A model generated the notes under the pieces. The model saw only the letters and a program-made list of their open reading frames with translations. It did no database searches and was not told the origin of the DNA. Shown piece after piece: positions 15,905-23,461 of a stretch of 36,773 nt of DNA (position 1 is the stretch's first letter; each line of letters begins with the position of its first letter). Made by a program: the position numbers and the translations under genes. This stretch comes from a virus: the IMG/VR virus record IMGVR_UViG_3300018815_000005, positions 1-36,773 of that record, one strand, 5' to 3'.

Positions 15905-16027
15905 TTACTTAGGACCTTCCACTATTAGTTCCAATTGTTTCTCTTGTTTTTTCTGCATGGCTGCATCAATGCGAGCTCGCCCAACTGATTGATCCAAGAA
16001 TGCTCTCCAGGCAATCATGCCTTGCAA
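15905..16027 (-). pseudogene. C-terminal half of the holin-like gene, after an in-frame TAA
   Basis: The frame continues without a shift directly after the TAA at 16030-16028, reading LQGMIAWRAFLDQSVGRAR and ending EGPK at 15905. In related small membrane proteins of marine phages, as I remember them, an LQGLIAWRAF segment is fused to the membrane helices. This is therefore either a nonsense-split gene, a readthrough product, or a separate peptide restarting at an internal ATG. Confidence 0.5.
15906..15913 (-). promoter_or_regulatory. late promoter variant octamer
   Basis: CCTAAGTA, then ATTAC, then the ATG at 15900: the 5-base spacing with G for A at position 6. The octamer overlaps the stop codon of the preceding frame. 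Confidence 0.5.
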
Positions 16028-16177
16028 TTAGAAATTAACGGCTATTAAAGCGGCTTTGACAGGATTAATTTCAGAAAACGATTTAAAGTCACTCATGTCT
16101 GACATGAGCGTGGTTAATGATGCAATGCCTATGTATAATATGGCTTTTACAGTGACACAATTGCGCTGCTTGAACAT
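16028..16177 (-). CDS. small membrane (holin-like) protein, N-terminal half
   Basis: A 49-residue protein from ATG 16177 (MFKQRNCVTVKAI) with a membrane helix (AILYIGIASLTTLM) and a second hydrophobic stretch at its end (AALIAVNF). The position at the head of the lysis cassette and the topology suggest a holin. The start sits 5 bases after ACTAAGTA. An upstream in-frame ATG at 16249 falls inside tRNA-Ala and is rejected. The gene ends at a TAA beyond which the same frame stays open for 40 codons. Confidence 0.55.
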   Translation of the reverse strand: MFKQRNCVTVKAILYIGIASLTTLMSDMSDFKSFSEINPVKAALIAVNF

Positions 16178-16182
16178 ATAAT

Positions 16183-16190
16183 TACTTAGT
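16183..16190 (-). promoter_or_regulatory. late promoter variant octamer
   Basis: ACTAAGTA, then ATTAT, then the ATG at 16177 (5-base spacing). It nearly repeats the element at 15906-15913, so two lysis genes carry the same start module. Confidence 0.5.
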
Positions 16191-16208
16191 CTGGATAACT
16201 GAGTAATT

Positions 16209-16281
16209 TGGAGGATACCGGGATCGAACCGGTCACCTATAGCTTGCAAAGCTACCGCTCTACCAAATGAGCTAATCCCCC
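16209..16281 (-). tRNA. tRNA-Ala (UGC)
   Basis: A 73-nt cloverleaf. The acceptor GGGGGAT pairs with ATCCTCC, the anticodon loop is TTTGCAA (anticodon TGC), the T arm is ACCGG TTCGATC CCGGT, and the discriminator is A. CCA is not encoded. Confidence 0.95.
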
Positions 16282-16310
16282 ATCGAACAATCGTTGCAGA
16301 AGAACTATTT

Positions 16311-16337
16311 ATTATAAGTATACTTACAAATAATCAA
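16311..16337 (-). promoter_or_regulatory. possible sigma70-like promoter before tRNA-Ala
   Basis: TTGATT (16337-16332), a 15-base spacer and TATAAT (16316-16311) on the minus strand, about 30 bases before the tRNA. A late-like AATAAATA overlaps it. The spacer is short, so this is tentative. Confidence 0.35.
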
Positions 16338-16359
16338 CACCTGTGAGTTTAATTTGTTA

Positions 16360-17004
16360 TTATATGCGGTATGCTACACCCATACCACAATCGTCAAGTT
16401 GATCTGCAAAATACCTTTCAACCTTAAAAATAGAATTATCTATGGCGTCGAGAAAAATAGTAGGACCGGGGTGAAAATTCGTATCATGAAAAACAACTAT
16501 ACCATCTTCTGCTAGCAAATCTGAATACTTCCAGTCATTAATTACTGCATTTACCGAGTGCCACCCGTCAATGAACAGAAGAGAGATTTTACTTAATCCT
16601 ATTTGCTTCATATATTTACGAATATTTTCATGATCAAACGAATTAGCTTGTATTGTATAAACACTGTTTCCCCTATCGTTTATACTGCTTTTATCATCTA
16701 TATCTATGCCCAAATAGATTGTTGTTTTGGGTTTATTATTTAAAAGTGCCCATGTAAATGAACCCGCACCATTTCTGTTAACACCAATCTCAACAACACC
16801 ATCTTTTGTATATTTTTTAGCTAACTCTTCCATTAAAGAGTAATTATTAGATGATACTTCTGCAGTACACTTACAACCCAAATTTAATGCAAATTGATCT
16901 GCATCATTGTCCATATCTTTGATCTGAGGAATATACTTTAAGCCCCGTGTATCTGCAGTTAATTCATTAACTTCAATTTCAAAATTATTAATTTTTTTAA
17001 TCAC
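16360..17004 (-). CDS. class I SAM-dependent methyltransferase (Methyltransf_24-like)
   Basis: A 214-residue Rossmann-fold methyltransferase. Motif I is VVEIGVNRNGAG, the acidic end of strand 2 is YLGIDID, and later motifs are LLFIDGWHS and GIVVFHDTN, the pattern of the Methyltransf_24/CmcI-like group. Such enzymes often methylate sugars or small molecules; no target-recognition domain for DNA is present. The start is GTG at 17004, 7 bases after an exact TATAAATA, so expression is late. It may modify a virion or envelope glycan. Substrate not determinable. Confidence 0.78.
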   Translation of the reverse strand: MIKKINNFEIEVNELTADTRGLKYIPQIKDMDNDADQFALNLGCKCTAEVSSNNYSLMEELAKKYTKDGVVEIGVNRNGAGSFTWALLNNKPKTTIYLGIDIDDKSSINDRGNSVYTIQANSFDHENIRKYMKQIGLSKISLLFIDGWHSVNAVINDWKYSDLLAEDGIVVFHDTNFHPGPTIFLDAIDNSIFKVERYFADQLDDCGMGVAYRI

Positions 17005-17011
17005 CTGTCTT

Positions 17012-17019
17012 TATTTATA
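17012..17019 (-). promoter_or_regulatory. T4-type late promoter octamer (exact TATAAATA)
   Basis: TATAAATA on the minus strand, 7 bases before the GTG start at 17004. Confidence 0.65.
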
Positions 17020-17057
17020 TGATTCAATAGTGGACTATTGTTTGAAATTATATAACT

Positions 17058-17270
17058 ATGGACATGGCAGCATCAAGAACAGGTTTTAAGAATTGTATTC
17101 ACCGATATCGATACTTGGGAGACAAAAGAGTCACCCCAGTTAGACAAGGCAACAGAATGATTGGTTATGTGGATGGCCAAGCTGTTTGTGGTGCAGATGG
17201 CAGAGAATTAAATTTCAAGCAAATTGGTGAGTTGCGGATTGCACCTGAAGATCCAAAAGCAAAGAAATAA
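17058..17270 (+). CDS. small basic protein, unknown
   Basis: A 70-residue, Arg/Lys-rich protein starting MDMAASRTGFKN, with two cysteines and a beta-like middle (NRMIGYVDGQAVC). I do not recognise it. It stands alone on the plus strand between two minus-strand units and ends 9 bases before tRNA-Ser. ATG 17058 or 17064 could be the start. No late octamer is present; TATATAAC lies directly upstream. Confidence 0.5.
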   Translation: MDMAASRTGFKNCIHRYRYLGDKRVTPVRQGNRMIGYVDGQAVCGADGRELNFKQIGELRIAPEDPKAKK

Positions 17271-17279
17271 CATCTAACG

Positions 17280-17367
17280 CGGGCAGGGTAGGATTCGAAC
17301 CCACGGTACCATTGCTGGTACTTCTGATTTCAAGTCAGATGCAATAGACCAGCTCTGCCACCTACCC
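17280..17367 (-). tRNA. tRNA-Ser (UGA)
   Basis: An 88-nt class II tRNA. The acceptor GGGTAGG pairs with CCTGCCC, the anticodon loop is CTTGAAA (anticodon TGA), it has a long variable arm, the T arm is GTGGG TTCGAAT CCTAC, and the discriminator is G as in serine tRNAs. Confidence 0.95.
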
Positions 17368-17460
17368 ACTTAAGACTCAGTTATTTATTTAACAATTTTA
17401 AATATACCATATAGACATGTATTATTAACAATTGGTGATAAGTAGTGGTGTCTTACACAT

Positions 17461-17543
17461 GCCTGAGTCGCATAGTGGCCGATTGCACAGGTTTTGTAAA
17501 CCTGTCCCGCAAGGGCGCGTCAGTTCGAATCTGACCTCAGGCT
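17461..17543 (+). tRNA. tRNA-Thr (UGU) with an enlarged variable arm
   Basis: An 83-nt cloverleaf. The acceptor GCCTGAG pairs with CTCAGGC, the anticodon stem is CAGGT/ACCTG around TTTGTAA (anticodon TGT), and the T arm is GTCAG TTCGAAT CTGAC, with discriminator T. The variable region holds a CCC-GCAA-GGG hairpin, which threonine tRNAs normally lack. Shifting the loop to read a Tyr or Leu anticodon breaks the stem, so Thr stands. A GATAAGTA late-like octamer lies at 17437-17444. Confidence 0.88.
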
Positions 17544-17555
17544 GTTGATTGATAA

Positions 17556-17918
17556 TTACTTGAGAGTGAGCAGATACTTGAGAGTGTACAGCTCCTGCAA
17601 CATCTCATCTCGAATGTTGAGCAGTTCTGAATCTTCTTGTGCAGTGAGTTCAGAATTTAAATTTTTCAAGAAATCGATGCCATCTTGCATGAACAAGCTG
17701 AAGTCACCCTCATAATTCTTCAATTCAATGTTATAAGACAACCTGGCCTTATTCCTGCCATATTTGCCAAAAAAAGCTTCAATGAAGCTATCAATCAGTC
17801 CATCTAAATGTTCATATGCTTTGCCAAATGCTTTGTGCTCAGCATAACTTGTTGTTTGCCAGTGGCAGATTCGAATCTGATTTTGGATTCTTAGAAGCGG
17901 TGATACAATGCTAATCAT
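17556..17918 (-). CDS. DUF5856-like helical protein
   Basis: A 120-residue helical protein with the segment RICHWQTTSYAEHKAFGKAY near the N-terminus and FFGKYGR in the middle. These match, from memory, the phage family DUF5856, whose HWQT helix looks like those of Dps/ferritin-like bundles. Function unknown. The start is the ATG 5 bases after an exact TATAAATA, so it is late and separate from the nrd genes upstream. Confidence 0.7.
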   Translation of the reverse strand: MISIVSPLLRIQNQIRICHWQTTSYAEHKAFGKAYEHLDGLIDSFIEAFFGKYGRNKARLSYNIELKNYEGDFSLFMQDGIDFLKNLNSELTAQEDSELLNIRDEMLQELYTLKYLLTLK

Positions 17919-17923
17919 GATTA

Positions 17924-17931
17924 TATTTATA
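17924..17931 (-). promoter_or_regulatory. T4-type late promoter octamer (exact TATAAATA)
   Basis: TATAAATA on the minus strand, then TAATC, then the ATG at 17918. It lies directly at the end of the upstream gene. Confidence 0.72.
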
Positions 17932-18168
17932 CTAAGCGCTATACTCCTGAATTCTTTTTGTTAATGATTCTAAGACAGGCAATCCACTCTCAGTTGCCCT
18001 CTTCTTGAGCTTGTCAATCTGCTTCAGCGTCACATCAACTCTCAGCATAGGAACCACCTCTGGTCCAGGTTCATAATCACAAACGCGAACAATGGCATTA
18101 TAAGCTATGAGGTACAGTATGCTGTACTCCTCCTCAGACAACGTCTCAAGAAAAAAATTATTAAACAT
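17932..18168 (-). CDS. small protein at the end of the nrd operon, unknown
   Basis: A 78-residue acidic N-terminal, basic C-terminal helical protein (MFNNFFLETLSEEEYS...). Its ATG overlaps the nrdB stop as TAATG, so it is translated with nrdB. No motif recognised; possibly a regulator or partner of the reductase, by position only. Confidence 0.6.
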   Translation of the reverse strand: MFNNFFLETLSEEEYSILYLIAYNAIVRVCDYEPGPEVVPMLRVDVTLKQIDKLKKRATESGLPVLESLTKRIQEYSA

Positions 18169-19232
18169 TATAGCTTGATGTCTTCGAATGTGTCTTCAGA
18201 TAGACTAGTATCCCGCGCGCCTATCTTGTATGCACTAATTTCAGTTTCCTGAGGAGCAACTTGCACCTTGCTACTGTCCAGGTAGCTGTCTAGCCACCCT
18301 GCAATGGGATTGCTTTTCTCATTAAAGATTTTCTTGTACCCCAAAGACCGCAGTCTTGTGTCGCACAACCACCGTGAATAACCACCCAGCACATCAGCGT
18401 TCAAGCCAAGCAACGACCCTTTGCTGAACAAGTATTGGGCCCATTCAATTTCATTCTTGGCAGCTTGTTCATAAAATGCATATATCTTGTCTTCGCTCTT
18501 CTTGACCAGAGTGGAAAAACCTTCCCTATCATCATCACGCAGAGTCTTGATTAAATTTTGAGTGATTGCAAAATGCAACGCTTCATCCCTTTGAATAAAT
18601 TTAATGATCTTAGAATTGCCTTCCATTTTGCCTCTGTACCCAAAGTAAAAAGAGCATGCAAAAGACACATAGAATATCAAACCTTCCATGCAGTTAATAG
18701 ACAATATGCAGTCAAACACTTTCTCTTTCAAGTCCTTCTTGTCATCGCTGCCCAAGATTTTATCAAACCGCCCTCTGATAAATTCAGCTCTGCCCACTAT
18801 TTCCTTGTCCTCCATGATGCTATCAAAGAAACCAGATGCATCTGGGTGCACATTGTTGAGCAGGTATGAATATGAATAGCTGTGAATGCCTTCAAACCTT
18901 GCCCAGGTGTTCATGCAAATCTCAAGCTCGGGATTAGTTACATGCTCTCTCAAAGAATGAATTGATCTGGACAACATGCTGTCCCCCAATGTTTGAAACC
19001 GCAAATTGGTATCAAAAACAAAGCGCTCTTCTTTGGTAAGCTCCTTGTAATCGTTTCTATCTTTTTGCAGACTTATTTCATGTGGCCACCAGAAAAATTC
19101 TTCTTGCTTTTTAAACAATTCAAAAAATATGGGATACTTGAATCTGTCATAACGCTGCAAATTGAGATCTTCACCAAAGAACAATGGTTGTTTGGTATAA
19201 TCTACATTCTTAAGATTGAGCACAGTCTTCAT
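18168..19232 (-). CDS. nrdB: ribonucleotide reductase class Ia, beta subunit
   Basis: A 354-residue diiron-tyrosyl radical subunit that, with NrdA, makes deoxyribonucleotides for phage DNA. All ligands are visible: Asp84, Glu114, His117, Glu183, Glu217 and His220, with the radical Tyr121 in EGIHSYSY. The RDEALH motif is canonical. The C-terminal tail needed to dock on NrdA ends EDTFEDIKL. It overlaps the FkbM gene by 4 bases upstream and the next gene by one base, so it is translationally coupled on both sides. Confidence 0.96.
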   Translation of the reverse strand: MKTVLNLKNVDYTKQPLFFGEDLNLQRYDRFKYPIFFELFKKQEEFFWWPHEISLQKDRNDYKELTKEERFVFDTNLRFQTLGDSMLSRSIHSLREHVTNPELEICMNTWARFEGIHSYSYSYLLNNVHPDASGFFDSIMEDKEIVGRAEFIRGRFDKILGSDDKKDLKEKVFDCILSINCMEGLIFYVSFACSFYFGYRGKMEGNSKIIKFIQRDEALHFAITQNLIKTLRDDDREGFSTLVKKSEDKIYAFYEQAAKNEIEWAQYLFSKGSLLGLNADVLGGYSRWLCDTRLRSLGYKKIFNEKSNPIAGWLDSYLDSSKVQVAPQETEISAYKIGARDTSLSEDTFEDIKL

Positions 19233-19876
19233 GAATTCTCAATTCTTAAGATTATAAGACCATCGCCATTTTCTATATATGAAGAATCTGCAAATACAAT
19301 ATTATCATTTAAATTGTTATCAGATAATAATTTCAAATATGAATCATAATTTATATCAGCAAAATTATGTGTCATAATAAACACATAATTAGTTTTTTTA
19401 ATCAATTGATTTTCAATAATTTCTTTTAATACATAATATTCTGCACCCTGCAGATCCATATGAAGCATATCTATAAAAGTAGTATTTGATTCTGCCAATA
19501 GTTGATTAAAATTAATTTTATTAATTTTTGATTTTAGATCCACAACAAAAGGTACATCTGGTCCACCCCAACCAGCCCACACAAGGTCACAGAGATAGTT
19601 ATTATAGAAATATGCATCTTTTTTATCTTGAAAATAATTTTGCCCAAACTTCTGCCACACCTCTATAATTGGTTCTACCATAATATTTTTACATTGATGA
19701 TCAAACTTTTCATTAAAGATTGCAGAATAATGTGCTTCTGAACATCCCAATTCTACCATAGTGTACATCTCTTTGTTTTTTGATTTTAAGACGTCAAGCG
19801 CTTGCAGAAAAAAACTAACATTTCTCGGTTCATCGTGGCTCGCTTGTTTGATAATATCATCCATGTTCATATTCAT
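19229..19876 (-). CDS. FkbM-family methyltransferase inserted between nrdA and nrdB
   Basis: A 215-residue SAM-dependent methyltransferase. Motif I is MVELGCSEAHYS, and the FkbM signature is HMDLQGAEYYVLKEI. Members usually O-methylate sugars or polyketides, so it may act on a glycan. It lies exactly between nrdA and nrdB, which are normally adjacent; its end overlaps the nrdB start by 4 bases. Its sequence is visibly more A/T-rich than the flanking nrd genes, which suggests later acquisition. A TATTAT lies 6 bases before its ATG. Confidence 0.78.
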   Translation of the reverse strand: MNMNMDDIIKQASHDEPRNVSFFLQALDVLKSKNKEMYTMVELGCSEAHYSAIFNEKFDHQCKNIMVEPIIEVWQKFGQNYFQDKKDAYFYNNYLCDLVWAGWGGPDVPFVVDLKSKINKINFNQLLAESNTTFIDMLHMDLQGAEYYVLKEIIENQLIKKTNYVFIMTHNFADINYDSYLKLLSDNNLNDNIVFADSSYIENGDGLIILRIENS

Positions 19877-19901
19877 ATAATATACTCTCTATATATTTAA
19901 T

Positions 19902-22154
19902 CTACAATTTGCATGCACCGCTGGAGCAATCTCTGTCTTCTTTTTGATCCAGAGATTGTTCTTTGTCGCCGTCATCTGTGTTATTGTAGTACAGACTGAT
20001 GAGACCCACACTGTATGCATACATCAATTCTTTCATCACCTTACTGTCCGGCAATATGTTGTCTGCATAGTGTTTGTAGTTATAGTACAGGTTAGTTGAG
20101 ATGGCCATGTCGATATATTTCTGAACAACAGCATTGACATTAATAATGCCAGTGTTGTCCTGGAAGCCATAAGCCAATTCATAGTGATTACCATATTTGC
20201 TGGGGTTGGGTACAAGCACCGGCAACTTGCCCATTTTTGATGTTTTGTATGTCATCAATGATCTCACTGGTTCAACACCATTTGTTGAAGATTGAATAAC
20301 AGAACTTGACTCACATGGCATGCAGCTTGATAAAGTAGAATGTCTCAGACCATGCTTGGTGATCTCTGCTCTAAGGTCATCCCAATCAAGAGTTAGCTTG
20401 CGCTTCACAAGGTCATTAACCTTGCTCTTGTATGTGTCAATTGGCAGAATGCCTTGTGAGTATTTTGTGCGGTCAAACTTTTCACACCGACCTTTTTCTT
20501 TGGCCAGATTCACGCTGGATGCTAGCAGGTAGTATTGAAAGTGTTCCATCCATTCATCAATCAACACCAATGCAGCTTTTGAGTTGTATGATACTTCGTT
20601 CTTTGCAAAAAATGCAGCCAGGTTGGTGATGCCAATGCCCAGGCTTCTGCGCTTCTTAGCAAAATTCTCAGCTGCTTTGTTGAAATAGTCTTGCACATCA
20701 ATCACTTCATCCAAGAAGCGAACTACCAAATCACATGTTTTTTCCAGATCTTTCCAATCTCGAATTTCAAGCATATTGATTGCTGATAAAATGCACATGC
20801 CAATTTCTGCTTCCGGGTCATTGAAATCTTTCAAAGGAATGGTAGGTTGTATCACTTCTGTGCACAAATTGCTCATGGTCACCTTGTCCAGCCATGCCCC
20901 ATGTGTGTTGGCACTGTCAATATTGAGAATATATATTCTGCCTGTTTCTACTCGCTCCTTGACTATGAGAGAGAACAGTTTGCGTGCAGAAATACTTTTC
21001 TTCATCTTTATCTGTTTATCACTCTCACATTCTGCATACACCTTATCAAACCTGGGTGTGCCCCATGCTTCAAACAGATGTGGCACTTCATGAGGACTGA
21101 ACAGTGTGATACTGTCATTGCTAATGACCCTGTCGTAGAATAGCTTGGACATGCCTACTGTATAATCAAGTTTTCTCACCCTGTTATCATCAGTCCCTGC
21201 GTTGTTCTTGAGAACAACAATATCTTCTATTTCGTAATGCCACCATTGTATGTTTGTGGTGGCAGACCCGCCACGAAGTCCGTTCTGTTGCCATGCCTTG
21301 ACAGACGCTTCATAAATTTTTAAAAACGGTATCACACCAGTGTGCAGCACTTCACCATTGCGAACCGGTGCACCAATGCCACGTATTCTGGATATGTCTA
21401 TGCCTATGCCACAGCGACTGGCAGTAGCAATAGAAATTGCAGTGCCAGATGCAGTAATAGATTCCTTGTTATCATCCACACCAATCAAGCAGCAACTGGC
21501 ATAATTACGCGAAGTGGTACGCATGCCTGCCATGATGGGGGTGGGTAAATTTATCTTGTGTCTGGAAATTGCGTTGTAAAAACGCTTCACATATTCCAGG
21601 CGCACATCTTTGGGATAATTAATAAAAGAATAAGCTGCAATGAGCGCATAAGCAAATTGCGGTGTCTCATAGATCACATCAGTCACTCGATTCTTGATGA
21701 GGTACTTGTCACAAAGTTGTCTGATGCCTGCATATGTAAAAATAAAATCTCTGTCGTGATCAATGTGTTCTCCAATTTTATTCAACTCTTCAGCAGAGTA
21801 TTTCTCCATAATAACTGCATCATAGATTTGCGTCTTGATACCCCCTTTAATCACATCAATCAATCTGGGTGCATGCTTGCCACCCCAAACATCTTTTCTC
21901 AATTGATAATTCAAGAGTCTACCAGCAACATATTGGTAGTTGGGTTTGTCAAGGGAAATTAAATTAGCAGCAGACTCAATCAATACTTTGTGTATCTCTT
22001 TTGTAGTTATGTGCTCCACTAAATTTAATTTTGCATTAATTTCAACTTCAGAGAAGCTCACATCCTGTATGCCATCTACTGCCCAACTAATTATTTTATT
22101 GATTTTTTCAATATTAAATTTAGCAACAGAGCCATCACGTTTGACCACTTTCAT
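19902..22154 (-). CDS. nrdA: ribonucleotide reductase class Ia, alpha subunit
   Basis: A 750-residue catalytic subunit. An N-terminal ATP-cone (VVKRDGSVAKF) suggests allosteric control by ATP/dATP. Catalytic motifs are in place: the redox Cys in RNYASCCL, NLCTE (radical Cys with Asn and Glu), the second redox Cys in IGMCILSAIN, the paired Tyr in NLYYNY, and a C-terminal CSSGAC pair for reactivation by thioredoxin or glutaredoxin. No intein or frameshift is seen. It follows three unknown genes and precedes the FkbM gene in one minus-strand unit. Confidence 0.96.
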   Translation of the reverse strand: MKVVKRDGSVAKFNIEKINKIISWAVDGIQDVSFSEVEINAKLNLVEHITTKEIHKVLIESAANLISLDKPNYQYVAGRLLNYQLRKDVWGGKHAPRLIDVIKGGIKTQIYDAVIMEKYSAEELNKIGEHIDHDRDFIFTYAGIRQLCDKYLIKNRVTDVIYETPQFAYALIAAYSFINYPKDVRLEYVKRFYNAISRHKINLPTPIMAGMRTTSRNYASCCLIGVDDNKESITASGTAISIATASRCGIGIDISRIRGIGAPVRNGEVLHTGVIPFLKIYEASVKAWQQNGLRGGSATTNIQWWHYEIEDIVVLKNNAGTDDNRVRKLDYTVGMSKLFYDRVISNDSITLFSPHEVPHLFEAWGTPRFDKVYAECESDKQIKMKKSISARKLFSLIVKERVETGRIYILNIDSANTHGAWLDKVTMSNLCTEVIQPTIPLKDFNDPEAEIGMCILSAINMLEIRDWKDLEKTCDLVVRFLDEVIDVQDYFNKAAENFAKKRRSLGIGITNLAAFFAKNEVSYNSKAALVLIDEWMEHFQYYLLASSVNLAKEKGRCEKFDRTKYSQGILPIDTYKSKVNDLVKRKLTLDWDDLRAEITKHGLRHSTLSSCMPCESSSVIQSSTNGVEPVRSLMTYKTSKMGKLPVLVPNPSKYGNHYELAYGFQDNTGIINVNAVVQKYIDMAISTNLYYNYKHYADNILPDSKVMKELMYAYSVGLISLYYNNTDDGDKEQSLDQKEDRDCSSGACKL

Positions 22155-22181
22155 GTAATAGAATATTTAATGTATACAAGT

Positions 22182-22742
22182 CTATAGCTTGGTATTGGAC
22201 TGCAAATAATTTTTAAAATCCAGAATATTCTGTCCTGCATTTGAAAAATAAAAAATAATAGGTGACACAATAGTTAAGAAGAAAGGGTATTCAGTGTTGC
22301 CCTTGAAATACTCATTAAAATTAATCTTATTACTAAACACTTCAGTTCTGCATGCAGAATCAATGGGGTAGACACCTTGTGAAAAGTATCGATATGTTTC
22401 ATTGCAGCTCAAGCCATAAATAGAAAGTATTTTCTTGTAATTTGTTTCTGTGTGTGTTTGAGGCAAATGATAAAAAGAATCTAAATTTGTAGTAAGGTCT
22501 TTGTACTTGCTCTTGGGTTGCAAGAAAGAACCATACAAGTAGATTATGCCATAATTTTTATTATTTTTCTCAATGGCATAAAATCGTTGTGGGTGAAATT
22601 TTTTGTTAATGCCAATGCGCTCCACATCAAATTCACTGCGAAGCACAGTGCCATAAAACAGACAGCTTGTGTCCATTTCATTTAACGCAACAAACTTATC
22701 AAGCGTTAAAGCTTTGCTTGCGCTGTCAAGTACATTTACCAT
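22182..22742 (-). CDS. unknown protein upstream of nrdA
   Basis: A 186-residue protein with no recognised family. It begins MVNVLDSASKALTLD, similar in pattern to AVLDSATKLAIID in the preceding gene, so the two may share a beta-rich fold. It contains KFHPQRFYAIEKNN and ends with a hydrophobic stretch (YPFFLTIVSPIIFYF). The start at 22742 was chosen because a longer frame to 22913 would overlap the upstream gene by 94 bases and because TATAAT lies 6 bases before this ATG. A TTG near residue -11 is possible. Confidence 0.5.
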   Translation of the reverse strand: MVNVLDSASKALTLDKFVALNEMDTSCLFYGTVLRSEFDVERIGINKKFHPQRFYAIEKNNKNYGIIYLYGSFLQPKSKYKDLTTNLDSFYHLPQTHTETNYKKILSIYGLSCNETYRYFSQGVYPIDSACRTEVFSNKINFNEYFKGNTEYPFFLTIVSPIIFYFSNAGQNILDFKNYLQSNTKL

Positions 22743-22819
22743 ACCATCATTATAGGTGCAAATAAAATTTATCAACAAGTTATCTAGGCAATTTTGATGA
22801 AAAAAGAATAACTTGCTTA

Positions 22820-23062
22820 CTAGATTTGAAATTGATTTTGCAGCGCGCCTGAGGGCAGTCGATAAATTCTGCCAAACTTCGTGCCACTGGTCTTCTGCAT
22901 GATGATGGTGCACCTGTCACCGGTGATGATGGGACCGTTCACAATGTTGTAACCAACATTAATGTAGTTTATTTTTATGCCGCTCTCTGCATCAATGATG
23001 GCCAGTTTGGTAGCACTGTCGAGCACAGCAAGGTATTGTTTAACTCTGGTTATGTTGGTCAT
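22820..23062 (-). CDS. small protein with beta-strand repeats, unknown
   Basis: An 80-residue protein beginning MTNITRVKQYLAVLDS, with alternating hydrophobic residues that suggest a beta-rich fold (KINYINVGYNIVNGPIITGD). Its ATG overlaps the stop of the upstream gene by 4 bases. Not recognised; it belongs to the three-gene set that leads the nrd operon. Confidence 0.55.
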   Translation of the reverse strand: MTNITRVKQYLAVLDSATKLAIIDAESGIKINYINVGYNIVNGPIITGDRCTIIMQKTSGTKFGRIYRLPSGALQNQFQI

Positions 23063-23397
23063 ATTAAGCTCAAAAATTTTGTTACCTCTTTGTCTGTTTC
23101 AAAGCATGAAAACACCGAAAGCGGTACAAAATTATTTAATCTATTCTCAACATTATTATGTTTCTTAATGTCGTTGTAATAAGCTGCATCCACAGTTACA
23201 TCTGAAGAAGAACCTACAATCTTACGAATTTCTGCAACATTTAACCCTTTTTCTGCCAACCTCTTCACCTCTGAAGTGATGTAATACTTGACAAGATTGT
23301 CTTTGCCATTGAACTTTGCCGCTTTGCTATTGTAGTACTCCATGTTGAACAAATTCTTTTTGCCAGATATAACACAAGTAATAGGTATAGTTTTCAT
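23059..23397 (-). CDS. first gene of the nrd transcript, unknown
   Basis: A 112-residue protein that opens with a CVISGKKNLFN segment and continues helical, with AEKGLNVAEIRKIVGSSSD resembling a helix-turn-helix-like stretch. I cannot assign it. It lies 3 bases after the predicted start of a sigma70-like promoter and overlaps the next gene by 4 bases, so it leads the nrd unit and is probably early. Confidence 0.55.
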   Translation of the reverse strand: MKTIPITCVISGKKNLFNMEYYNSKAAKFNGKDNLVKYYITSEVKRLAEKGLNVAEIRKIVGSSSDVTVDAAYYNDIKKHNNVENRLNNFVPLSVFSCFETDKEVTKFLSLI

Positions 23398-23406
23398 GTA
23401 ATATCA

Positions 23407-23434
23407 ATAATACATGATAAATATTATTATGCAA
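23407..23434 (-). promoter_or_regulatory. sigma70-like promoter of the nrd unit
   Basis: TTGCAT (23434-23429), a 16-base spacer and TATTAT (23412-23407) on the minus strand; the -35 is identical to that of the tmRNA promoter. The start would be about 23400, 3 bases from the ATG. Confidence 0.5.
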
Positions 23435-23458
23435 ATTGCTAAGTTGGGATTAAGATAA
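23416..23458 (+). promoter_or_regulatory. late promoter followed by a 9-codon reading frame
   Basis: GATAAATA (23416-23423), TTATT, then ATG at 23429 opening MQIAKLGLR and TAA at 23456-23458. The stop overlaps a second GATAAATA. It could be a leader peptide or simply a tandem promoter. Confidence 0.4.
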
Positions 23459-23461
23459 ATA
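23454..23461 (+). promoter_or_regulatory. T4-type late promoter octamer of the S74 fibre
   Basis: GATAAATA lies 7 bases before the ATG at 23469. It is the second of two late octamers within 46 bases. Confidence 0.55.

Noticed and set aside
17461-17543. Reading this tRNA as Tyr (GUA) or Leu because of its variable arm
   Set aside because: Shifting the anticodon loop breaks pairing of the anticodon stem; only UGU fits.
22743-22913. Histidine-rich N-terminal extension (MHHHH...) of the gene upstream of nrdA
   Set aside because: It overlaps the preceding gene by 94 bases, and a TATAAT lies 6 bases before the internal ATG.
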